Below, one piece after another: positions 1 through 4,729 of a stretch of DNA of 5,337 nt; position 1 is the stretch's first letter; every line of letters begins with the position of its first letter. The notes below the pieces were generated by a model. The model ran no database searches and was not told the origin of the DNA. It saw only the letters and a program-made list of their open reading frames with translations. Location of the stretch: positions 1 through 5,337 of the forward strand of contig JAPOON010000853.1 in the NCBI GenBank assembly GCA_026713405.1, in the 5' to 3' direction. The stretch is from Gammaproteobacteria bacterium. Lineage in GTDB: Bacteria; Pseudomonadota; Gammaproteobacteria; Pseudomonadales; Azotimanducaceae_A. Position numbers and translations under genes: made by a program.

Positions 1-41
1 CCCCGCATGCGAACTCTTTCCTGAAACCCGGCGTTGTTCCC

Positions 42-103
42 CGCGCTCTAGCGCGCCGCTTTAGCGTCCCGGCGCGCCGGGGTGGAAACTCCTGGCTACC
101 CCG
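42..103 (-). terminator. Palindromic GC-rich region downstream of dps, possible transcription end
   Basis: Just past the dps stop codon are three inverted repeats. One pairs 78-83 (cggggt) with 98-103 (accccg) around a 14-nt loop. The second is a perfect 14-bp palindrome at 68-81 (cccggcgcgccggg). The third is a 5-bp stem at 42-46/51-55 around tcta. None is followed by a T-run on the minus strand, so a classical intrinsic terminator is not shown; the stems may only stabilise the mRNA 3' end. No gene is visible in 1-109. Confidence 0.25.
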
Positions 104-109
104 TCGGGT

Positions 110-580
110 TTACAGCAGGCTGCGCAGCATCCAGGCTGCCTTTTCGTGGACCACCATGCGGTCGGCGATGAGGCTGGCGCTTGACTCGTCACCGGCGTCC
201 TGGGCCGGGGGGAGGATCTCCCGCGCGGTGCGCACGACGGATTCCTGGGCTGAGACCAGGTCGCGCAGCATGCCTTCGGCATCGGGCACGGTTTCCGGTT
301 CATGGATGCTGGTGAGGCCCGCGAACTCCCGGTAGGTGCCGGGCGCCGGGTGGCCCAGGGTGCGGATGCGCTCGGCCACATCGTCCACGGCCACTGCCAG
401 TTCCGTGTACTGCTCTTCCCACAGCAGGTGCAGGTCGCGGAAGCGCGGGCCGGTCACGTTCCAGTGGTAGTTGTGGGTTTTCAGGTACAGCGTGTAGGTG
501 TCGGCCAGCAGGCGCTTCAGCCCCGCGGCGATCTCCGCGCGGGCTTCGTCGTTGATGCCGATGTCGATCTTGTCGCTCAT
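110..580 (-). CDS. dps: Dps-family DNA-binding ferritin-like protein
   Basis: The 156-residue product matches the usual Dps/miniferritin length. Dps proteins form a cytoplasmic 12-subunit shell that oxidises Fe(II), usually with hydrogen peroxide, and stores the iron, protecting DNA in starvation and oxidative stress. The diagnostic segment is seen at residues 35-73. H39 (in HWN), H51, E55, D66 and E70 fall at the same spacings as E. coli Dps H51, H63, D67, D78 and E82, so the intersubunit ferroxidase site looks complete, with Glu for Asp at one position. The C-terminal helix (VVHEKAAWMLRSLL) is also typical. The N-terminus is short and not Lys-rich, so DNA binding cannot be assumed. The ATG start is supported by GAGGAG at 587-592, 6 nt upstream. 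The gene is transcribed away from the ligases; an OxyR-like site lies upstream. The family call is firm; naming it Dps rather than a Dps-like miniferritin is less certain. Confidence 0.95.
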   Translation of the reverse strand: MSDKIDIGINDEARAEIAAGLKRLLADTYTLYLKTHNYHWNVTGPRFRDLHLLWEEQYTELAVAVDDVAERIRTLGHPAPGTYREFAGLTSIHEPETVPDAEGMLRDLVSAQESVVRTAREILPPAQDAGDESSASLIADRMVVHEKAAWMLRSLL

Positions 581-631
581 TGCAGGCTCCTCGATGGGTG
601 TTCGAGTGTTATTGTGGGGGTGCGGGAACCA

Positions 632-660
632 TATTTAAAGACGATTGTTTTTATGGTTTC
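632..660 (-). promoter_or_regulatory. Possible dps promoter (-10 TAAATA with poor -35)
   Basis: On the minus strand TAAATA (plus 632-637) lies in an AT-rich patch about 50 nt before the dps start. The hexamer 17 nt upstream (GAAACC, plus 655-660) is a poor -35, as is common at activator-dependent promoters. It overlaps the OxyR-like site at 640-676, the geometry expected for OxyR activation. The promoter call rests on sequence pattern only. Confidence 0.35.
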
Positions 661-676
661 GATAGTTATTGACTAT
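640..676 (-). promoter_or_regulatory. Putative OxyR binding site upstream of dps
   Basis: The minus strand at 676-662 reads ATAGTCAATAACTAT, which fits the OxyR half-site pattern ATAG-N7-CTAT exactly, with one of the two inner conserved bases also matching. After a 7-nt spacer, at 654-640, comes a weaker second half that keeps ATA at the start, the inner A and the C of CTAT. OxyR contacts two such 15-bp elements separated by 7 bp, and dps is a known OxyR target in E. coli. The site ends near the proposed -35 of dps. It overlaps the last codons of the small ORF at 666-803. The first half is convincing, the second is not. Confidence 0.4.
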
Positions 677-803
677 TGATCGGCAACGCTTCCGCGACAA
701 GGCCGAAAGACAGGAATACGAGCGCGAGCAGTATCATTGCCCAGAGCGTTGCCCGGGGATAGCTGATTCTGGAGAGTCGAAAGCTCGAGTTTCTGGTGAC
801 CAC
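666..803 (-). CDS. Small single-pass membrane protein, unknown function
   Basis: This 45-codon ORF starts at GTG (801-803) and stops at TAA (666-668). AGGAG on the minus strand (plus 810-814) sits 6 nt before the start, an ideal spacing. The product has a basic N-terminal part (R4, R9, R12, R17), then an uninterrupted hydrophobic stretch at about residues 18-37 (ATLWAMILLALVFLSFGLVA), then a short tail EALPINSQ. This predicts one membrane helix with the N-terminus in the cytoplasm; an uncleaved anchor is more likely than an exported product because almost nothing follows the helix. I do not recognise a family. It lies 85 bp upstream of dps on the same strand, and the dps promoter region overlaps its 3' end, so it could be a separate unit or read through into dps. 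A sigma-54-like promoter lies 33 nt before its start codon. A chance ORF remains possible because it is short. Confidence 0.5.
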   Translation of the reverse strand: MVTRNSSFRLSRISYPRATLWAMILLALVFLSFGLVAEALPINSQ

Positions 804-827
804 GTCTGTCTCCTGTTCCAATTGGAC

Positions 828-891
828 GGGAGGCATACAAGAGCCGTGCCAGGCTTGGGCAACTGCCGGCTGTATTCCCGTATGGCCTCCC
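828..891. repeat. Inverted repeat arms flanking the sigma-54-like site
   Basis: gggaggcatac at 828-838 is the reverse complement of gtatggcctccc at 880-891 apart from one missing C. The same partner recurs at 892-903 because it belongs to the 12-bp tandem repeat. The arms could form a long-loop stem (41 nt between them), or they could be one more, inverted copy of a protein-binding unit. The left arm overlaps the -12 part of the putative promoter at 836-851. Confidence 0.45.
836..851 (-). promoter_or_regulatory. Near-consensus sigma-54 (RpoN) promoter for the small membrane ORF
   Basis: The minus strand reads TGGCACGGCTCTTGTA, compared with the sigma-54 consensus TGGCACG-N4-TTGCW. The -24 block is perfect, the spacing is exact, and the -12 block differs only by GT in place of the highly conserved GC. 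The predicted start is near 825, giving a leader of about 22 nt that contains the AGGAG at 810-814. The position relative to the ORF is what makes it plausible; the -12 mismatch is the main weakness. Confidence 0.4.
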
Positions 892-923
892 GTATGGCCT
901 CCCGCTTAGCATCCCGTATGGCG
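876..923. repeat. Four 12-bp tandem repeats
   Basis: Four consecutive 12-bp units are seen: tcccgtatggcc (876-887), an identical copy (888-899), a diverged copy tcccgcttagca (900-911), and tcccgtatggcg (912-923). In one plus-strand frame they read S-R-M/L-A four times, but that reading lies upstream of the likely start of the ligase gene at 1089 and is probably not translated. Relative to the proposed sigma-54 start near 825 they occupy about -51 to -98. They could be a binding array for a regulator, or simply slippage-generated DNA. Confidence 0.85.
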
Positions 924-1063
924 TTGAAACCGGGGCCTTGCGGCCGATGCGGGCTTATGCCCATTGACTCGTTTGACCTGTTGCCAGGGCGTTGGTTCCC
1001 AAGAGTGGCCGAATCCGCTAACGTTTGGCTGAATTGGTCTTGTCGGGAAAGGGACGGCTTTGT

Positions 1064-1084
1064 TCCTGGTGGAATACCAGGAGG
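1064..1084 (+). promoter_or_regulatory. Hairpin covering the ribosome binding site of the first ligase
   Basis: tcctggt (1064-1070) pairs perfectly with accagga (1076-1082) around the 5-nt loop ggaat. The Shine-Dalgarno AGGAGG at 1079-1084 has four of its six bases in the stem and lies 4 nt before the ATG at 1089. In RNA this could lower translation, or the dyad could be a DNA operator. The strong Shine-Dalgarno also decides the start codon. I see no convincing sigma-70 promoter in 924-1063. Confidence 0.5.
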
Positions 1085-1088
1085 ACGG

Positions 1089-2702
1089 ATGGACTTTCAC
1101 TTTGCAACGGTGTGGGAAGCGGTAGCGGACACGGTCGGAGACCGGCCGGCCGTCTATTGCGGAGACGTGGTGCGCACCTGGGCCGAATACGACGACCGGG
1201 CGGCCCGGCTGGCATCGGTGCTGCGGGCGAACGGCGCCGGCAGGGATACCAAGGTGGGCCTGTACCTGCACAACTGCACCGAATATCTCGAAGCCCAGTA
1301 CGCCGCCTTCAAGCTGCGTGCCTGCCCGATCAACGTCAACTACCGCTATACCGCGGACGAACTGGTCTACCTGCTGGACAATTCGGACTCGGAAGTGCTG
1401 GTCTATCAGGCCTGCTATGCCTCGCGCATCGAGGAGATCCGGGGCCGGTTGCCGGGGCTCAGGACGTACATCCAGGTGGACGACGGTACCGAGGCGTTGC
1501 TGGACGGCTCCCTGGACTTCGAGACGGCGATTCGCGATGCCCGGCCCATGGAGCGCATTCCCCGCGAGGCGTCGGATGTCTACATGCTCTATACCGGCGG
1601 GACCACCGGCATGCCCAAGGGCGTGATGTACCCCAACGGGGACTTCTGTGCGGGCCTGCTCAACATGGTCGCCGCCATGCAGGAGCACGAACCCCTGGAG
1701 TCTCCGGCCCAACTGAAGGGGCTCATCGAGGCCGCCGGCGACGCATCGTCGGTGGTGCTGTGTGCCTGCCCGCTGATGCACGGCACCGGCATGTGGCTCG
1801 CCTGCTTCATACACATGTCGCTGGGCGGCGCGGTGGTGCTGATGCCGAAGCTGGGGCTCGACCCGGACCACCTCTGGTCCCTGGTGCAGCGGCACCGGGC
1901 GACGGACATCGTCATCGTGGGCGATGCGTTCGCAAAACCCATGCTCGCCGCCCTGGACGCCGGGGCGGAACGGGGCAGCCCTTACGACATCTCGAGCGTG
2001 AAGCAGATCATGTCGAGCGGGGTGATGTGGAGCGCGGAGACCAAGCAGGGGCTGCTGAGGCACCACGACATGGTGCTGGCCGACATGATGGGCTCCACCG
2101 AGGGCGGCATGGGCGGCAGCTTCACCAGCCGCGATGCGCCCACGCAGACCGCCAGTTTCGTGCTCAACGAGGGCGTAAAGGTATTCAACGAGGACGATAG
2201 GGAGGTGCAACCGGGCTCCGGCGAGATGGGCATGGTCGCCACCAGCGGCATGGTACCGCTCGGTTACTACAAGGACCCGGTCAAGAGCGCGGCCACGTTC
2301 CGGGAGATTGACGGCGTTCGCTACAGCTTCCCGGGCGACTTCGCCACCGTGGAGGCGGACGGCACGATCAGGTTGCTCGGCCGCGGCAGCGTCTGCATCA
2401 ACACCGCCGGCGAGAAGGTGTTTCCCGAAGAGGTGGAAGAGGCTGTGAAGCGCCACCCGGAGATCGCCGATTGCCTGGTGGTGGGGGTGCCGGACGACCG
2501 GTTCGGCGAGCGAGTGGTCGCCGTGGCTTCGTACCGCGGCGAGCCGTCGGCCGGGGAAGGAGAGGTCATCGAGTTCACCCGGCAGCATCTTGCCGGATAC
2601 AAGTTGCCCAGGCGCATCGTCTTCGTCGGGGAGGTGCGGCGGGCGCCGAACGGCAAGGCCGATTACAAGTGGGCGAAGCAGGCGGCGCTGGCTGACGCCT
2701 GA
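1089..2702 (+). CDS. Acyl-CoA synthetase, FadD17/FadD19-like ANL family
   Basis: The 537-residue enzyme activates a carboxylic acid with ATP to an acyl-adenylate and then forms the CoA thioester. Motifs in order: the A3 phosphate-binding loop YTGGTTGMPKG (168-178); PLMHGTG (228-234); A5 GSTEG (335-339); A7 PGD with D417 (415-417); the hinge and A8 region GRGSVCINTAGEKVFPEEVE (431-450); and the A10 lysine K523 in PNGKADYKWAK. The GRGS-CIN-GEK and GKADYKWAK signatures are those of the actinobacterial FadD17/FadD19-like group and its proteobacterial relatives. Characterised members act on sterol side-chain acids (FadD19: 3-oxocholest-4-en-26-oate), but the substrate here cannot be read from sequence. 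The ATG at 1089 is chosen because AGGAGG precedes it and family homology starts here (MDFHFATVWEAVAD). The frame stays open upstream to a TTG at 669, but those 140 codons look non-coding. The second ligase follows after 203 bp. Confidence 0.93.
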   Translation: MDFHFATVWEAVADTVGDRPAVYCGDVVRTWAEYDDRAARLASVLRANGAGRDTKVGLYLHNCTEYLEAQYAAFKLRACPINVNYRYTADELVYLLDNSDSEVLVYQACYASRIEEIRGRLPGLRTYIQVDDGTEALLDGSLDFETAIRDARPMERIPREASDVYMLYTGGTTGMPKGVMYPNGDFCAGLLNMVAAMQEHEPLESPAQLKGLIEAAGDASSVVLCACPLMHGTGMWLACFIHMSLGGAVVLMPKLGLDPDHLWSLVQRHRATDIVIVGDAFAKPMLAALDAGAERGSPYDISSVKQIMSSGVMWSAETKQGLLRHHDMVLADMMGSTEGGMGGSFTSRDAPTQTASFVLNEGVKVFNEDDREVQPGSGEMGMVATSGMVPLGYYKDPVKSAATFREIDGVRYSFPGDFATVEADGTIRLLGRGSVCINTAGEKVFPEEVEEAVKRHPEIADCLVVGVPDDRFGERVVAVASYRGEPSAGEGEVIEFTRQHLAGYKLPRRIVFVGEVRRAPNGKADYKWAKQAALADA

Positions 2703-2713
2703 GGGTGGCCTGT

Positions 2714-2742
2714 CCCGACACCGAGCGGGCATACGGTGCGGG
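2714..2742 (+). terminator. Stem-loop after the first ligase, weak terminator candidate
   Basis: Twelve bases past the stop codon, ccc (2714-2716) and caccg (2719-2723) pair with cggtg (2734-2738) and ggg (2740-2742), with a small internal loop and a 10-nt apical loop. A second stem pairs agcgcgc (2761-2767) with gcgcgct (2784-2790). Neither is followed by a T-run, so read-through into the next ligase gene is possible. Nothing else recognisable lies in 2743-2840. Confidence 0.25.
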
Positions 2743-2840
2743 CCTCCTGCACGCGAAGCGAGCGCGCTTTCGGTGGATTCTTGGCGCGCTGAAGTGCGGT
2801 CTCTATCGAAAAACCGGCGACAGTTGTTTTGGCTGCCGTC

Positions 2841-2873
2841 TTTGCAAACCTGGGGAAGCGGCTAAACTCGCTT
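2841..2873 (+). promoter_or_regulatory. Putative promoter with operator-like dyad for the second ligase
   Basis: TTTGCA (2841-2846) and TAAACT (2863-2868), 16 bp apart, each match four of six bases of the sigma-70 consensus; the start would fall about 30 nt before the ATG. The inverted repeat AAGCG-N8-CGCTT (2856-2873) is centred on the -10, and the palindrome TTTGCAAA (2841-2848) covers the -35. Either could be an operator for a repressor. The repressor is unknown. Confidence 0.38.
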
Positions 2874-2905
2874 GCTCTTGAACCTGTTTCCAGAGGATTG
2901 AAATT

Positions 2906-4564
2906 ATGGCGATGCAGCACACGCCACTGTTGATGGCGACCCTGGTCGAGCGTGGCGCCCGGGTGGCGCCGAACGAGGAGATCGTGACGGCCACCGCGGC
3001 CGGTGTGCGGCGGCAGACCTACCGGCAGACGCGTGACCGAGCGCATCAGCTTGCGCACGCGCTCAGCGATGCGGGCATCGGGGTGGGCGACCCGGTGGCG
3101 ACCTTCATGTGGAACGGTTCGCGGCACCTTGAGGCTTATCACGCCTGCGCCGGCATGGGCGCGGTGCTGCACACGCTGAATATCCGGCTCGGCGCGAAGG
3201 ACCTGGAGTACATCGTCAACCACGCGGGCGACCGGGTGATCATTGCGGATGCCGATGCGCTGCCGCTGCTGGAGCCGCTGAAGGACGCGATGCCCACGGT
3301 GGAGCGGGTGGTGGTGGCGACCGAGGAGGGGTTCGAGGACTGGACCACCAGCCTGCCGGAGGCGGTGGATTACGAGGCGTTCATCGCCGGCAAGCCCACC
3401 GATTACGAGTGGCCGCAGATCGACGAGAACTCACCGCTGGGCCTGTGCTACACCAGTGGCACCACCGGCGATCCCAAGGGCGTGGAGTACGAGCACCGTT
3501 CCCAGTACCTGCATACCCTCACGGAGTGCATGGTCGATTCCATGGGCCTGTCGGGGGCGGATACGGTGCTGGGTGTCGTGCCCATGTTCCACGCCATGGG
3601 CTGGGGCATTCCCTGGTCGGCGCTCATGCTGGGCTGCAAGCAGGTGATGCCGCACCGGTTCATGGACCCGGCTCGGCTGCTCGATCTGCTCGTTTCGGAA
3701 CAAGTGACGATTTCGGCGGGCGTGCCGACCATCTGGCAGGGCGTGAAGGCAGCCATCGAGGCGAACCCGGACGCTTACGATCTGTCGGCGCTGCAGCGGC
3801 TCACCTGCGGTGGCTCGGCGCCGCCGCCGTCGCTTATCCGCTGGTACTGGGATGCGCTGGGCGTCGAGATGGTGCAGGGCTGGGGCATGACGGAAACGTC
3901 GCCGCTGGCGACCCTGTCGCGGCGGGTGATGAAGCGCAGCCAGCTCGCCATCTCCGAGGACGAGCAGTTCGAGAACGTCGCCAAGGCCGGCCAGCTCATG
4001 CCGGGGCTGGAACTGGACATCTTCGACGACGACTTCAACCGGCTGCCCCACGACGGCAAGTCGGTGGGCGAAATACTGGTGCGCGGGCCCTGGGGGTGTT
4101 CGGGGTACTACAGGAATCCGCAGCCCGACAAGTTCCACGACGGCTGGCTGATCACCGGGGATGTGGGCACGATCGACTCCGAGGAATACCTGATCATCTC
4201 CGACCGGTCGAAAGACCTGGTGAAAAGCGGCGGCGAGTGGATCTCCAGCGTCGACCTCGAGAACCACATCGTGGCGCTGGACGGCATTGCCCAGGCCTGC
4301 GTGGTGGCCCAGCCCCACCCCCGCTGGGACGAGCGGCCGGTGGCACTGGTGGTGCCGGACCCCGGCCGGCAGGTGAGCGCGAAGGCGATCCTGGCTCATT
4401 GCGCATCGGCGTTCGCCAAGTGGCAACTGCCTGACGATGTGCTGTACGTAGACAGCATTCCGCTCACCTCCACCGGCAAGATGGACAAGAAAGTGGTGCG
4501 GGCCGACCTGGCGGATCAGGCATACGTGTTGCCGGACCTGCGGCCGGTGGCGGATTCCGGCTGA
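2906..4564 (+). CDS. Medium/long-chain fatty-acid--CoA ligase, AlkK-like
   Basis: The 552-residue ANL ligase is of typical AlkK/Thermus ttLC-FACS length (about 540-550). These enzymes convert fatty acids to acyl-CoA using ATP and feed beta-oxidation; methylmercaptopropionate-CoA ligase DmdB is a close relative, so shorter or unusual acids are possible. Motifs: A3 YTSGTTGDPKG (182-192); VPMFHAMGWG (225-234), typical of this subgroup; A5 GWGMTE (325-330); A7 WLITGDVG with D419 (414-421); hinge and A8 DRSKDLVKSGGEWIS (433-447); and the A10 lysine K525 in STGKMDKK. All catalytic motifs are intact. No signal peptide or membrane helix is seen, consistent with a cytosolic enzyme. AGAGG at 2892-2896 lies 9 nt before the ATG; a second ATG two codons later is less well placed. 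The gene follows the first ligase in the same direction but appears to have its own promoter. The two ligases differ in their motifs and are not recent duplicates. Confidence 0.95.
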   Translation: MAMQHTPLLMATLVERGARVAPNEEIVTATAAGVRRQTYRQTRDRAHQLAHALSDAGIGVGDPVATFMWNGSRHLEAYHACAGMGAVLHTLNIRLGAKDLEYIVNHAGDRVIIADADALPLLEPLKDAMPTVERVVVATEEGFEDWTTSLPEAVDYEAFIAGKPTDYEWPQIDENSPLGLCYTSGTTGDPKGVEYEHRSQYLHTLTECMVDSMGLSGADTVLGVVPMFHAMGWGIPWSALMLGCKQVMPHRFMDPARLLDLLVSEQVTISAGVPTIWQGVKAAIEANPDAYDLSALQRLTCGGSAPPPSLIRWYWDALGVEMVQGWGMTETSPLATLSRRVMKRSQLAISEDEQFENVAKAGQLMPGLELDIFDDDFNRLPHDGKSVGEILVRGPWGCSGYYRNPQPDKFHDGWLITGDVGTIDSEEYLIISDRSKDLVKSGGEWISSVDLENHIVALDGIAQACVVAQPHPRWDERPVALVVPDPGRQVSAKAILAHCASAFAKWQLPDDVLYVDSIPLTSTGKMDKKVVRADLADQAYVLPDLRPVADSG

Positions 4565-4588
4565 CGCGCCGCGGCTGGTTCGCTACGC

Positions 4589-4619
4589 CTGGCGGTCGAG
4601 TTGGGGCGCCAGCGCGACC
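4589..4619 (+). terminator. Stem-loop after the second ligase, weak terminator candidate
   Basis: ctggcg (4589-4594) pairs with cgccag (4607-4612) around a 12-nt loop; an alternative pairing joins ggtcg (4594-4598) to cgacc (4615-4619). It begins 25 nt past the stop codon and has no T-run. No gene is apparent in the 165 bp between the ligase and the NfeD gene. Confidence 0.25.
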
Positions 4620-4729
4620 TTCAGGGAGACGCGAAGCCCTTCGACAAGGCCTTCCAGCCGGGGTTTGCGGTGTGCCCCGGTATACGGGTTGGAGTAAGAT
4701 CGTTGCTGTTGTGGACACTGCGGGCAGGA

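Noticed and set aside
876..923. Tandem repeats as a replication iteron or CRISPR-like array
   Set aside because: Only four 12-bp units with no spacers, no replication initiator gene and no AT-rich unwinding region next to them.
1025..2200. 391-codon plus-strand frame overlapping the first ligase
   Set aside because: Same region in another frame, low-complexity Arg/Gly/His-rich product and no family signature; the ligase frame explains the DNA.
906..2732. 608-codon open frame on the minus strand opposite the first ligase
   Set aside because: It is antisense to a gene with intact catalytic motifs, its translation is rich in His, Arg, Ala and Val with no recognisable domain, and high G+C commonly keeps this antisense frame open.
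2663..3223. 186-codon minus-strand frame across the gap between the ligases
   Set aside because: It overlaps the start of the second ligase and its promoter region, has no Shine-Dalgarno that stands out, and shows no domain.
3409..4434. Long open frames on both strands within the second ligase (341 and 331 codons)
   Set aside because: Arg/Gly/Ala-rich translations without domains, lying inside a gene whose own frame carries all ANL motifs; shadows of GC-rich codon use.
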